Assembly (NCBI RefSeq): GCF_000330705.1
Contig: NZ_ANAM01000001.1
Coordinates: 496,001-560,000 of the forward strand
Direction: 5' to 3'
DNA from: Salinicoccus carnicancri Crm
GTDB lineage: Bacteria; Bacillota; Bacilli; Staphylococcales; Salinicoccaceae
DNA: 64,000 nucleotides
Shown here: piece after piece, positions 23,677 to 32,440 of the stretch
How positions within the stretch are numbered: position 1 is the first letter of the stretch
Layout: the number at the start of each line of letters is the position of its first letter
Position numbers and translations under genes: made by a program
Notes under the pieces: generated by a model
Seen by the model: only the letters and a program-made list of their open reading frames with translations
Told to the model about the DNA's origin: nothing
Database searches by the model: none

Positions 23677-24438
23677 ATGAATATTAAGGATGTAACAATC
23701 GGTGAGGGACAGCCAAAAGTTGTGGTCTCCTTTACAGGACATACCCCTGAAGAGATACGGGCGGAAATCGCAGAAGCGAGGACGAACAGTGATAAATTTG
23801 ATATCGTGGAAATCAGGAGTGACTCTTTTGATGCGATGAACCATGAAGACCATTTTGCCGTTGTCGATCATATTTCCCGGGAAATGGGGGATTACCCGAT
23901 CATCTATACTTACCGTACAAACGGTGAGGGTGGGAATGGTACAAAATCCGCCGCGGAGTACCAGTCCCTCCTCTCCCATGCAATCGATCACTCAGAGATC
24001 GATATCGTGGATATAGAATTTTTCATGTATGAGGAGATCGTCGACCAGCTGGTCGCCCGGGCGAAAGAGAAAGGGGTCGCGGTGCTCTTAAGCCAGCATG
24101 ATTTCCGGGATACCCCGCATTTTGAGGATATGATGGCGACGTATAAAAATATGTACGAACGCGGCGGGGACATACTGAAGCTTGCATATCAGCCGGCGGA
24201 CGGACGTGATGTATTGAGCGTGCTGAGTGCGGTGCATGATGCGCGGAGGAAATTCAACTGCCAGGTTGTCGGGATTGCCATGGGTGAGGCCGGCAAGATC
24301 ACACGTGTGGCCGGCGGGGTATTCGGTTCATGTCTGACATACGGTCATCTTGTGAATCAGGCAGCCCCGGGCCAGATCAACGCCGGGATACTGAAAGAAT
24401 ACCTCAACATATTCGAGGAAGAGGGGCTGGGACATTAA
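23677..24438 (+). CDS. aroD: 3-dehydroquinate dehydratase, type I
   Basis: A 253-residue class I dehydroquinase of the shikimate pathway. It shows IVEIRSD near residue 45, the catalytic His in LLSQHDFRDTP near 140 and the Schiff-base Lys in GDILKLAYQP near 170, then GIAMGEAGKITRV. GGAGG at 23664-23668 is eight bases before ATG 23677; the frame is open 13 codons further up without a ribosome site. Confidence 0.95.
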   Translation: MNIKDVTIGEGQPKVVVSFTGHTPEEIRAEIAEARTNSDKFDIVEIRSDSFDAMNHEDHFAVVDHISREMGDYPIIYTYRTNGEGGNGTKSAAEYQSLLSHAIDHSEIDIVDIEFFMYEEIVDQLVARAKEKGVAVLLSQHDFRDTPHFEDMMATYKNMYERGGDILKLAYQPADGRDVLSVLSAVHDARRKFNCQVVGIAMGEAGKITRVAGGVFGSCLTYGHLVNQAAPGQINAGILKEYLNIFEEEGLGH

Positions 24439-24476
24439 GTCCTGAAGGTATATAAAAATAATCGATTACACTTTAA

Positions 24477-24562
24477 AAGCCGGATGTTGGACTTCTTGGG
24501 GAATAGCATCTGCGTGAGACTACAGGCTCACGCGATGCCCCAGAAAAGCCAACGTCCGGCTT
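24477..24562. repeat. Long compound hairpin element
   Basis: The outer stem AAGCCGGATGTTGG (24477-24490) pairs with CCAACGTCCGGCTT (24549-24562) with one wobble. Inside it, GGGG and GCATC pair with GATGC and CCC, and GCGTGAG pairs with CTCACGC, closing an eight-base loop ACTACAGG. It sits between convergent aroD and the thioredoxin-like gene, where it could end both transcripts, but it is much larger than the other terminators here and looks like a dispersed palindromic element. No second copy was seen in the window. Confidence 0.6.
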
Positions 24563-24595
24563 ATTTATGACGGGAATAGTTTTGTCCCGGCCTCA

Positions 24596-24919
24596 TCAGG
24601 CGTTCTCTTTGAGGAATTCCGTGACGGACTCCGGTGTTTTGGCATTGGCTGAATGCAGATGCGCGAGTTTTTCGCCGTTCTGGAAAATGAGCAGGCTCGG
24701 AATGCCCATCACTTCATTCTCCTCTGCTGCCTCAGGGACATCGTCACGGTTCAGTTCATACCAGTCAATGTGATTGTATTCTTCCATGATCGGATCGATG
24801 AACATGTTCATCGCTGTACAGTCCGGGCACCAGCCGGCGAAGAATTTGACGATGATTTTATCATCGCCCTCAGTCTTTGCTTTAAAATCCTCATATTTTT
24901 TGATCGGTTCCATTGCCAT
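24596..24919 (-). CDS. Thioredoxin-like protein, YtpP type
   Basis: 107 residues beginning MAMEPIKKYEDF, with the active-site motif FFAGWCPDCTAMN and the cis-Pro MGIPSLLIF. AAAGGAG nine bases before the ATG at 24919 was used; the frame continues upstream to 24955 but that would bury the ribosome site. The size matches Bacillus YtpP. WCPDC instead of WCGPC suggests a specialised thiol oxidoreductase; the target is unknown. Confidence 0.82.
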   Translation of the reverse strand: MAMEPIKKYEDFKAKTEGDDKIIVKFFAGWCPDCTAMNMFIDPIMEEYNHIDWYELNRDDVPEAAEENEVMGIPSLLIFQNGEKLAHLHSANAKTPESVTEFLKENA

Positions 24920-25007
24920 ATCGGATAACTCCTTTTTCATTTCATAATCAAACATATTCTATCATCTTTCTTCCATTATATAAAATAACCGGCTTGTATT
25001 TCTGTAT

Positions 25008-25037
25008 TTGCATAACAAGTACATATAAAGGTATATT
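25008..25037 (+). promoter_or_regulatory. Promoter of the yusI-gcvH group
   Basis: TTGCAT at 25008-25013, 18 bases, TATATT at 25032-25037, 30 bases before the Spx-like gene. Confidence 0.5.
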
Positions 25038-25067
25038 ATAAGTAAGACTGAATCTGGAGGATATTTG

Positions 25068-25424
25068 ATGATCACACTTTACGAATACCCTAAATGTACG
25101 ACGTGCCGCAAAGGCCGTAAGTTTCTGGAGGAGAATGATGTCGATTTCCAGGCACACGATATGGTACAGGCACCGCCATCAAAGGAGAAGCTCAAAGAAA
25201 TCATTTCAAAATCGGGCAATGATATCGACGATTTCTTCAATAAGCGGGGGAAAAAGTTCAAGGAGCTGGAACTCAGGGACCGCCTGCCGTCCATGTCGGA
25301 TGACGAAAAGGTCGATATGCTCTCAAGTGATGGCATGCTTATCAGAAGGCCCCTCGCCTATGACGGTGAACAGGTGCTTCTCGGCTTCAGGGAGGACGTC
25401 TGGCAAAAGGCTTTCACCGGTTAG
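25068..25424 (+). CDS. ArsC/Spx-family protein, YusI-like
   Basis: 118 residues starting MITLYEYPKCTTCRKG, with CxxC at residues 10 and 13, LELRDRLPSMSDDEK and the family motif MLIRRPLAYDG. It belongs to the arsenate reductase/Spx family, but the synteny with gcvH (Bacillus yusI-gcvH-yusF) and the sequence point to YusI rather than Spx itself. Its role is unproven. GGAGG lies seven bases before ATG 25068. Confidence 0.82.
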   Translation: MITLYEYPKCTTCRKGRKFLEENDVDFQAHDMVQAPPSKEKLKEIISKSGNDIDDFFNKRGKKFKELELRDRLPSMSDDEKVDMLSSDGMLIRRPLAYDGEQVLLGFREDVWQKAFTG

Positions 25425-25491
25425 ATTTGCCTTGCTTAAACGGTGTGAACTGTGAGATTATATAGTTGTAAAGTCAAAGGAGGTTATTATC

Positions 25492-25872
25492 GTGTCAACA
25501 CCAAAAGATTTGAAGTACTCAGAAGATCATGAATGGGTGAAACAGGAAGACGGTAAAGTCAGACTTGGAATCACTGAATTTGCACAGTCCGAACTGGGCG
25601 ACATCGTTTTCGTCGAACTGCCTGCCGAAGGGGATGAAATTACTAAAGGTGAGTCATTCGGAAGCGTGGAATCCGTCAAGACGGTCTCTGAGCTTTATGC
25701 ACCTTTGAGCGGTACAGTAGTGGAAGTGAACGAGGAACTTGAGGACAGCCCTGAGCTTGTCAACGAATCTCCGTACGAAGGCGCCTGGATGGTTGTCATC
25801 GAAGTGTCGGACGAATCACAATTGGATAGCCTTATGGATGCAGACGCATACGATGAAATGGTGGATGCATAA
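25492..25872 (+). CDS. gcvH: Glycine cleavage system H protein
   Basis: The 126-residue lipoyl carrier has the lipoylated Lys63 in [18 protein letters not shown]. Besides glycine cleavage, GcvH is the lipoyl relay to other 2-oxoacid dehydrogenases in Bacillus and Staphylococcus, which fits its location away from gcvT and gcvP. The start is GTG at 25492 behind AAAGGAGG. A hairpin with T-run follows. Confidence 0.96.
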   Translation: MSTPKDLKYSEDHEWVKQEDGKVRLGITEFAQSELGDIVFVELPAEGDEITKGESFGSVESVKTVSELYAPLSGTVVEVNEELEDSPELVNESPYEGAWMVVIEVSDESQLDSLMDADAYDEMVDA

Positions 25873-25879
25873 ACTGATG

Positions 25880-25911
25880 AACTCTGGACACTGTCTGGAG
25901 TTTTTTTGAAA
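25880..25911 (+). terminator. Terminator after gcvH
   Basis: AACTCTGGACA pairs with TGTCTGGAGTT (two G-U pairs) around a short loop, followed by seven T. Confidence 0.8.
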
Positions 25912-25934
25912 ATACGATACCAAGGGTGATAAAA

Positions 25935-26345
25935 ATGTATTTTTCCGATAAAGTGCTCATAGTTGAAGGCAAGACTGATAAGCGACGAATCGAGGAAGTA
26001 TTGATTGAACCTGTACAGATCATCTGCACCCATGGTACGATGGGAGTCTCAAAATTGGACGAGATCCTTGACCAGCTCAATGGTTCCGACATCTATATCC
26101 TGTCCGACGCGGATAAGGAAGGGCGGAAAATCAGGAAATGGTTCAAAAAACACCTCAGTGAAAGCACCCACATCTATATCGACCCGAAATTCGGCGAAGT
26201 CGGCCGCTGTCCGAGGGACTATCTGGCAAATCTGCTGATGAGACACGAGTTCTACGTGGATACCGGCCTCATTATGAAAGGTAAGTTTGGTAATGATGAA
26301 AGAAGAGATAAGCTCCCTGGATATTACCAGTCATATCCAGTCTGA
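25935..26345 (+). CDS. TOPRIM-domain protein, YusF-like
   Basis: 136 residues. The TOPRIM core is seen as VLIVEGKTDKRRIEE with the catalytic Glu and YILSDADKEGRKIRK with the DxD. This is related to the RNase M5 TOPRIM but too short to be RnmV. It is the counterpart of Bacillus yusF, downstream of gcvH. AAGGGTG is six bases before ATG 25935. The last 53 bases overlap the next gene in a different frame. A nucleic-acid role is likely from the fold only. Confidence 0.78.
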   Translation: MYFSDKVLIVEGKTDKRRIEEVLIEPVQIICTHGTMGVSKLDEILDQLNGSDIYILSDADKEGRKIRKWFKKHLSESTHIYIDPKFGEVGRCPRDYLANLLMRHEFYVDTGLIMKGKFGNDERRDKLPGYYQSYPV

Positions 26346-26613
26346 AGATAAATTCATACTGTACTGCTACGCACCCATCTGTGCGAACTGTACAATTGCA
26401 GAGCGCATGCTCGGCATCGTCTCGGAAATGAAGGGATTCGAATATACGTCCATCAACCTGAATTTCCACAAGGATCTGATCGAGGAGTATGAAATCAGAT
26501 CTGCCCCTGCCCTCCTGCTTTTCGTCCATGGGAAACTGGTCCGGGAAGTCTACGCCTTCCGGTCCGTCACCTACCTCACGGAAGTGATGGAGGAATTTAT
26601 GGTTGACCGATAG
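26293..26613 (+). CDS. Thioredoxin-like protein, YusE-like
   Basis: 106 residues with FILYCYAPICANCTIAERM (CANC in place of the usual CGPC) and a SAPALLLFVHGK strand, the thioredoxin fold. Position between the YusF-like gene and metN matches Bacillus yusE. The start (ATG 26293 or 26296) lies inside the preceding gene, with only AAAGG at 26277-26281 as a ribosome site, so its translation probably depends on the upstream gene. Confidence 0.75.
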   Translation: MMKEEISSLDITSHIQSEDKFILYCYAPICANCTIAERMLGIVSEMKGFEYTSINLNFHKDLIEEYEIRSAPALLLFVHGKLVREVYAFRSVTYLTEVMEEFMVDR

Positions 26614-26655
26614 GTTTTAAAATGATACCATTGATGACAATCTAATAAGGTAATA

Positions 26656-26807
26656 CTCTTATCAAGAGTGGTGGAGGGATAGTGCCCTTGGAAGCCACGG
26701 CAACCGTCTTTGATGACAAGGTGCCAATTCACTGGTCACAAGATCGCAGATGAGAGGCCTGTAGCGAATAACCGGCCTGCTCCTAAATGAGCGGGCCTTT
26801 ATTTTTT
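26656..26807 (+). promoter_or_regulatory. SAM-I (S-box) riboswitch with terminator
   Basis: The leader of metNIQ has the S-box core: CTCTTATCAAGAG, GTGGAGGGA, GCCACGGCAACC, AAGGTGCCAATTC and a closing TGAGAG that pairs with the 5-prime CTCT (26656-26756). The expression platform follows: a terminator stem GGCCTGCTC (26774-26782) with GAGCGGGCC (26789-26797) plus a T tract, and an alternative pairing of AGGCCT at 26755-26760 with the terminator arm. SAM binding should stop transcription before metN. Confidence 0.95.
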
Positions 26808-26829
26808 ACGAAGTCAGGATGATACGCAG

Positions 26830-27852
26830 ATGATTGATATAAGGAATGTAACGAAAATATTCAAAACAAAAAGCACTGATATCCGGGCTGTGGATGACGT
26901 CAGCATGAATGTCACCCAGGGTGAGATCTTCGGCGTCATAGGCTATTCGGGGGCTGGAAAATCAACACTCATAAGGCTCTTCAACGGTCTTGAAATGCCG
27001 TCATCAGGTGATGTTGTCATCGGTGCGGACGTCATCAGCAGCATGTCGAAGCCCGCACTGCGCAAAAAACGTCAGAAAGTCTCCATGATATTCCAGCACT
27101 TCAATCTGCTCTGGTCCCGCACTGTTGCGGAAAATATCAGCTTCCCGCTGGAAATTGCTGGTGTGCCGAAAAAAGAGCGGCAGAAAAAGGTGAAGGAACT
27201 GGTGGATTTGGTCGGACTTGCGGGGCGCGAGGACAACTATCCGAGCCAGCTTTCCGGCGGTCAGAAACAGCGTGTCGGCATCGCGCGTGCCCTGTCAAAT
27301 GAGCCGAATGTGCTTCTCTGCGATGAAGCGACAAGTGCCCTGGATCCGGAAACGACAGATGAAGTGCTCGATCTGCTGGTGAAGATCCGTGATGAAATGA
27401 ACCTCACGATAGTGCTCATCACCCATGAAATGCATGTCATCCGCAAAATATGCGACCGTGCCGCAGTGATGGAGAACGGGCGGATCGTCGAGACGGGGCC
27501 CGTATTGAAACTGTTCCAGAATCCGGAGCACAGTGTGACGAAACGCTTCGTCAAAGATGATATCAATGATGAGGAAACCGCCCTTTCCTTCGATGAAGTG
27601 CGGGAGCTGTTCCCGACATCGAAGATCCTGAAATTCGGTTTTGTCGGTTCACAGTCGAAAGCACCGATCGTATCACAGATCGTCAAGAAATACGACCTGG
27701 ATCTGAACATACTGTCGGGCAACATCAAACGGACGAACAACGAGTCATACGGCCACCTGTTTGTCGCAATCGATGTGAATGACGAGACACTTCAAAAACT
27801 GGAAGCAGAACTTTCCGACCACGACGTTACTGTGGAGGTGGAAGACCAATGA
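26830..27852 (+). CDS. metN: Methionine ABC transporter ATP-binding protein
   Basis: A 340-residue ATPase with Walker A GYSGAGKST near residue 38, LSGGQKQRVGIARAL signature, Walker B VLLCDEATSALDP, and the C-terminal NIL regulatory domain from about 265 that senses methionine. The S-box leader supports methionine as substrate. Its last four bases overlap metI. Confidence 0.96.
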   Translation: MIDIRNVTKIFKTKSTDIRAVDDVSMNVTQGEIFGVIGYSGAGKSTLIRLFNGLEMPSSGDVVIGADVISSMSKPALRKKRQKVSMIFQHFNLLWSRTVAENISFPLEIAGVPKKERQKKVKELVDLVGLAGREDNYPSQLSGGQKQRVGIARALSNEPNVLLCDEATSALDPETTDEVLDLLVKIRDEMNLTIVLITHEMHVIRKICDRAAVMENGRIVETGPVLKLFQNPEHSVTKRFVKDDINDEETALSFDEVRELFPTSKILKFGFVGSQSKAPIVSQIVKKYDLDLNILSGNIKRTNNESYGHLFVAIDVNDETLQKLEAELSDHDVTVEVEDQ

Positions 27853-28541
27853 ATGAACTGATCAAGGAATTCACGACCATGTTCTCCTTTGAAAATGTAA
27901 GGTGGGATGCAGTCTGGGAGGCGACATATGAGACGGTCTATATGACCGCCATCGCCACAGCGTTCACGTTCATATTCGGTATCGTGCTCGGTATCATCCT
28001 GTTCCTGGCTTCAAAAAGTGAAATCAAAGCGAGCAAGCCGATATACGGCATCACCGCTTTCCTGGTAAATCTGTTCAGGGCGATCCCGTTCATCATACTG
28101 ATCATCCTCCTGATCCCGTTCACGAAGGTGATGATGGGGACCATCATGGGGCCGAACGGTGCGATACCGGCACTTATCATCGGGTCTGCGCCGTTCTACG
28201 CCAGACTGGTGGAAATCGGGCTCAAGGAAATCGACAAGGGCGTCATCGAGGCGGCGGAATCCATGGGGGCAGATACATGGACCATCATCTGGAAAGTGCT
28301 CCTTCCGGAATCCATGCCGGCACTCATCTCCGGAATAACCGTCACGGCCATCATGCTCGTCGGTTCAACCGCCATCGCCGGCGTCATCGGAGCAGGCGGG
28401 CTCGGCAACCTTGCATATATGGTCGGCTTCACAAGGAATCAGAGCGATGTCACACTGGTTGCAACAATAGTAATACTGGTTATCGTCTTTATCATACAGA
28501 TTGCGGGGGATTTCTTCTCCAAAACTGTGGATAAACGCTGA
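27849..28541 (+). CDS. metI: Methionine ABC transporter permease
   Basis: A 230-residue membrane protein with five predicted helices and the EAA-loop sequence EAAESMGADTWTIIWKVLLP near residue 137 that docks with MetN. It starts within the metN stop (ATGA). Bacillus calls this gene metP. Confidence 0.95.
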   Translation: MNELIKEFTTMFSFENVRWDAVWEATYETVYMTAIATAFTFIFGIVLGIILFLASKSEIKASKPIYGITAFLVNLFRAIPFIILIILLIPFTKVMMGTIMGPNGAIPALIIGSAPFYARLVEIGLKEIDKGVIEAAESMGADTWTIIWKVLLPESMPALISGITVTAIMLVGSTAIAGVIGAGGLGNLAYMVGFTRNQSDVTLVATIVILVIVFIIQIAGDFFSKTVDKR

Positions 28542-28582
28542 CCTCCATATAAAAAAACAATTGAGGAAGAGGGTTTTGTCTT

Positions 28583-29431
28583 ATGAAAAAGTTCTTATTG
28601 CTACTTACCATGTCAGTATTTGCAGCTGTACTTGCCGCCTGCGGAGGCGGCGGCTCAGAAAGTGAAGAGGGCGGTGAAACTGCCGAGAATGAAGAGGGCG
28701 ACGGTACCATCTCCATCGCAGCATCACCGTCACCACATGCTGAAATCCTAGAAGAAGCGGCAACCATCCTTGAAGAGGAAGGCATCGAGCTCGACATCTC
28801 AATCGTCAATGACTATACGACACCGAACCGCCTCCTTGCAGATGAAGAAGTAGACGCAAACTTCTTCCAGCATACACCATATCTGAACACTGAATCGGAG
28901 TCCCACGGCTATGAACTTGCCAGTGCAGGCAATGTCCATATAGAGCCGATGGCCGTCTACTCTCAGGACTATGATTCACTTGAGGATATTCCAGACGGAT
29001 CGACCATCCTCGTATCCAACAATCCGGCAGAAGAGGGCCGTTTCCTGTCATTCTTCGTCAACGCCGGCCTGATTGAAATCGAGGAGGGCGTCAATATAGA
29101 AGATGCGACATTCGACGATATTACAGAAAATCCGAAGAACTTCGAATTCAACAATGAAACCGCACCGGAAATGCTCGTCCAGATGTATCAGAACAATGAA
29201 GCACCGGCAGTCATCATCAACTCCAACTTCGCACTCGACGGCGGACTGAATCCACAGGAAGATTCAATTGCACTGGAGGACAGTGAATCGCCTTACGCCA
29301 ACCTGGTCGCTGTACGTGAAGGGGATGAGGACCGCGACGACATCAAGAAACTGATGGAAGTGCTTCAGGGCGATCAAATCAGGCAGTTCATAGAAGAGAA
29401 CTATGACGGAGCCGTCATCCCGGCGGAATAA
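28583..29431 (+). CDS. metQ: Methionine-binding lipoprotein
   Basis: A 282-residue substrate-binding lipoprotein. The signal peptide ends in the lipobox LAAC at about residue 20, followed by a Gly/Glu-rich linker. The NLPA/MetQ fold is visible in ASPSPHAEILEEA, VNDYTTPNRLLADEEVDANFFQHTPYL and VIINSNFALDGGL. It delivers methionine to MetNI. Confidence 0.96.
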   Translation: MKKFLLLLTMSVFAAVLAACGGGGSESEEGGETAENEEGDGTISIAASPSPHAEILEEAATILEEEGIELDISIVNDYTTPNRLLADEEVDANFFQHTPYLNTESESHGYELASAGNVHIEPMAVYSQDYDSLEDIPDGSTILVSNNPAEEGRFLSFFVNAGLIEIEEGVNIEDATFDDITENPKNFEFNNETAPEMLVQMYQNNEAPAVIINSNFALDGGLNPQEDSIALEDSESPYANLVAVREGDEDRDDIKKLMEVLQGDQIRQFIEENYDGAVIPAE

Positions 29432-29470
29432 AGTATCATAGGTTCCGACCGCAGGGATTTTTCCACTAAT

Positions 29471-29519
29471 AAAACGATGATTTCACATGATTCTTTCATA
29501 TGAAATCATCGTTTTTTAT
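29471..29519 (+). terminator. Terminator after metQ
   Basis: AAAACGATGATTTCA (29471-29485) pairs perfectly with TGAAATCATCGTTTT (29501-29515) around a 15-base loop, with a short T tract. Confidence 0.8.
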
Positions 29520-29520
29520 A

Positions 29521-30024
29521 TTAAGGATGCATATACATATTAAAAGTGTAAAATTGCCCTAAAAGTTTGAGCTGCTGGATGATATTCCCCGATATCAGAA
29601 TTTCTGTATAAAATCAAAGAAAACGAATTTTTTGTGGTTTGAAACTTTGCATGATTATATCAGGGGAATCTTACAATGAATCCTATCTTTAAAGTAAATA
29701 ACCATGTTATATGTGAAATTAATATAAATAGAATAATGTCATTATATTTCTTACGGATTGAAATGAATTACTTTTTTTAACAGTGATATATTCAATTTTC
29801 ATCAATATTGACGTGTTTTTTGGGAAAATTATTTGACGTAATTTTGACAAATAAACAATTGATGTGTATCTTAAAGCTTATAATTTTCAATTAATTAAAT
29901 TTCATAAAGTAAAATCACTTACATAAAATAACTTGCTTTTATCACCTGCTCTTTAGCGTTTTTTTAATGTCTGATTATTTATTAATCTTATCCAGAATAT
30001 ATATTATCGAATGGCGGGACAGTT
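29521..30024. other. AT-rich gene-free leader of the pilus locus
   Basis: About 500 bases without a plausible gene on either strand, much more AT-rich than the rest of the window. It holds a short inverted repeat (GATAT-TCCCC-GATATC near 29580), many A and T tracts, and one good promoter. It separates the core methionine operon from the Tad locus and may be both the regulatory region of the locus and the edge of an acquired block. Confidence 0.6.
29844..29872 (+). promoter_or_regulatory. Candidate promoter of the Tad pilus operon
   Basis: A perfect TTGACA at 29844-29849, 17 bases, TATCTT at 29867-29872. About 150 bases of leader separate it from the first gene. Other weak matches occur in this AT-rich stretch. 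Confidence 0.45.
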
Positions 30025-31122
30025 ATGCAGAAAATCAAAGTGGTATTGCTATCCACTGACACTGAATACATAAATTTGTTTGAGACATACTTATTGGACA
30101 ATGAGTACAATAATAAGCTGGAGGTTGAAATTTTCACTGACTTCACGATAATGAGTGAATCAGTGAAAAATTCCAGCCGCAATATCCTGCTCACTGAAAT
30201 CTATCCGACGGAAGATGAATTGCAGATGGCGGAAAAGGTATTTGACAGGGTTGTTCTGCTTTCGGAAATGGGCCGGGACTTTGAAGAGGAAATCTTCAAA
30301 TACCAGCCTTTTGATAGAATTGTAGAAACTTTACTGATGTATTATTACGACAATGACGGCCGTCTCCTGGAATCGAATAATGAAAGAAACACCAGCACGG
30401 TCGCATTTGCAAGTGCGAATGGCGGAACGGGGAAGACACTGCTCTCCCTTATGCTTGGTAAAGTGCTATCCAAACATTCCCGGAAAGTGTTCTATCTTTC
30501 GATGGAACAGTTGCTGTCAGCATCATGCTACCTCGAAGCCAGTAAGCCGAAAAGTTCTGAACTCTTCTATTTCCTCAAGGATGATCCATACAGACTGGTG
30601 TCTAAATTCCATAAGCTGAAAGATACTGATGCAGAGACGGGAATAGATTTTTTCCCTATAAATATGAATTTTGATGAAGTGGACTCCCTCAACACATTGG
30701 ATGTTGAGAATCTGGTTAAAACAATCACTTCTTTGAATGAATATGATTTCCTGATCATCGATATGGATTCAAGGCTGAATGAAATCAATTCAGAAATCCT
30801 CCGTCTGAGCAATGACATTTTCTGGGTGCTGGAATCGAACGAAACCAGCTTCATGAAAACCGGGACAATCATGGAGAGGAATGCTTTGCAAATTGAAATA
30901 GACAATAAAAAAATGCATTACATAGTCAATAAATTCGGTGAAAATCTATTCGCAGGCCATGCCGGCTATAACTTCAACATTGAATCCAAAATCAAATTCA
31001 ATCCTGAATGGCTGAATTACAATGAAAAGGAGAAGGTGCTTGAGGATAGTGAAATCGGTCATGAGCTTCTGAAATCACTGAGTAAAATATCTCTGTCGAT
31101 GGAGGTATCAAATGAAAAGTAA
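30025..31122 (+). CDS. TadZ/CpaE-like pilus localisation ATPase
   Basis: 365 residues. The N-terminal 110 residues resemble a degenerate receiver domain (VVLLSTDTEYINLFETYLL). A MinD/ParA-type ATPase domain follows, with deviant Walker A FASANGGTGKT at about 128-138 and DFLIIDMDSR as Walker B. TadZ/CpaE proteins place the Tad machine in the cell. It is the first gene of the operon and overlaps the next by 11 bases. Identification rests on fold and neighbours; sequence similarity to well-studied TadZ is weak. Confidence 0.82.
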   Translation: MQKIKVVLLSTDTEYINLFETYLLDNEYNNKLEVEIFTDFTIMSESVKNSSRNILLTEIYPTEDELQMAEKVFDRVVLLSEMGRDFEEEIFKYQPFDRIVETLLMYYYDNDGRLLESNNERNTSTVAFASANGGTGKTLLSLMLGKVLSKHSRKVFYLSMEQLLSASCYLEASKPKSSELFYFLKDDPYRLVSKFHKLKDTDAETGIDFFPINMNFDEVDSLNTLDVENLVKTITSLNEYDFLIIDMDSRLNEINSEILRLSNDIFWVLESNETSFMKTGTIMERNALQIEIDNKKMHYIVNKFGENLFAGHAGYNFNIESKIKFNPEWLNYNEKEKVLEDSEIGHELLKSLSKISLSMEVSNEK

Positions 31123-32440
31123 AGAAACCGGCAATATTGAAGAAATAGCCAATTATAAATTTGAGGAACAGGATAGTGAAGATGCAATAGTCGATCACCT
31201 GACAAACAAGCTGAGGGATGTATTGGACTTCATGTATTCAGTGTCCAACGATGAGTTGAGGCAGTATGTCGAAGAATTTGTCATCACTTACGCAAAGCAA
31301 TATCAGATAAGTTCCGGGCAGATGAGTGTAATTGTCGAGCGGATGTATAATTCATTCCGTGGCCTGGGAGTACTGCAGCCTCTGCTGGATGATAAGGATA
31401 TTACAGAAATAATGGTGAACAACTACTTGGAGATATTCGTTGAAAAGCACGGCGAAGTATTCAAGTCGGATGTCAGGTTCGAGTCCCAGCAAAAACTGGA
31501 AGATACAATACAGTCCATTGTTTCCAAAGTGAACAGGGTGGTTAATGAATCGACCCCGATAGTGGATGCAAGACTGGAGGATGGTTCCAGGGTAAATGTG
31601 GTACTGCCGCCAGTGGCACTGAAAGGTGCAGCAATGACAATACGTAAATTCCCCGAACATGCCCTGACCATAGATGACCTCATAAGATTCAAAGCCCTCA
31701 ACAAAGAAGTATCACAATTCCTTAAACACCTCGTTGAGGCCAAATACAATATTTTCATAGGCGGGGGCACCGGTTCCGGTAAAACCACGTTTCTCAATGT
31801 ATTGTCGAACTTCATACCCAAAAGCGAAAGAATAGTGACGATAGAAGACTCGGCTGAACTTCAGCTGAAAAGTATTCCAAACCTCATAAGTCTTGAAACC
31901 CGTAATGCGAATACCCAGGGTGAAGGTGAAATCACCATAAGAGACCTGATCCGTACCTCGTTGAGGATGCGTCCGTCACGGGTCATAGTAGGAGAAGTAA
32001 GGGGTGCAGAAGCACTTGATATGCTTCAGGCCATGAACACAGGGCATGATGGCTCTTTGTCCACAGGTCACGCCAACTCTGTAAAAGACATGCTGAGCAG
32101 GATCGAGACGATGGTGCTCAGCGGAGCTGAACTGCCGATTGATGTCATCAGAAAGCAGATTACATCAGCGATAGATATAATGATCCATTTATCAAGGTTC
32201 AGGGATCACTCGAGGAAGGTTGTGGAGATATCTGAAGTTACCGGTTTTGAGAATGGAGAGATCCAGTTGAATCCATTGTTTGTTTTCCAGGAAACTAGAG
32301 AGGACAAGGAAGGCAGGATCATGGGAGATCTTGTCCCGACAGGCAATAAACTTCATTCCACCATGAAGCTCGAAATATCAGGAAAGCACGATATTGAGAA
32401 GCTCTATGGCCAGGAGGATGAGGAAACGGGAGTGATGTAA
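31112..32440 (+). CDS. Tad pilus assembly/secretion ATPase, TadA/CpaF family
   Basis: The 442-residue secretion ATPase shows LGVLQPLLDDKDITEIMVN near 85, Walker A GGGTGSGKTT at about 218-227, the Asp box EDSAEL, Walker B RVIVGEVRGAEALDML near 295 and the His box STGHANSVKDMLSRIE. A single ATPase powering extension and probably retraction is typical of Tad pili. Its last base is the first base of tadB. Confidence 0.93.
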   Translation: MKSKETGNIEEIANYKFEEQDSEDAIVDHLTNKLRDVLDFMYSVSNDELRQYVEEFVITYAKQYQISSGQMSVIVERMYNSFRGLGVLQPLLDDKDITEIMVNNYLEIFVEKHGEVFKSDVRFESQQKLEDTIQSIVSKVNRVVNESTPIVDARLEDGSRVNVVLPPVALKGAAMTIRKFPEHALTIDDLIRFKALNKEVSQFLKHLVEAKYNIFIGGGTGSGKTTFLNVLSNFIPKSERIVTIEDSAELQLKSIPNLISLETRNANTQGEGEITIRDLIRTSLRMRPSRVIVGEVRGAEALDMLQAMNTGHDGSLSTGHANSVKDMLSRIETMVLSGAELPIDVIRKQITSAIDIMIHLSRFRDHSRKVVEISEVTGFENGEIQLNPLFVFQETREDKEGRIMGDLVPTGNKLHSTMKLEISGKHDIEKLYGQEDEETGVM

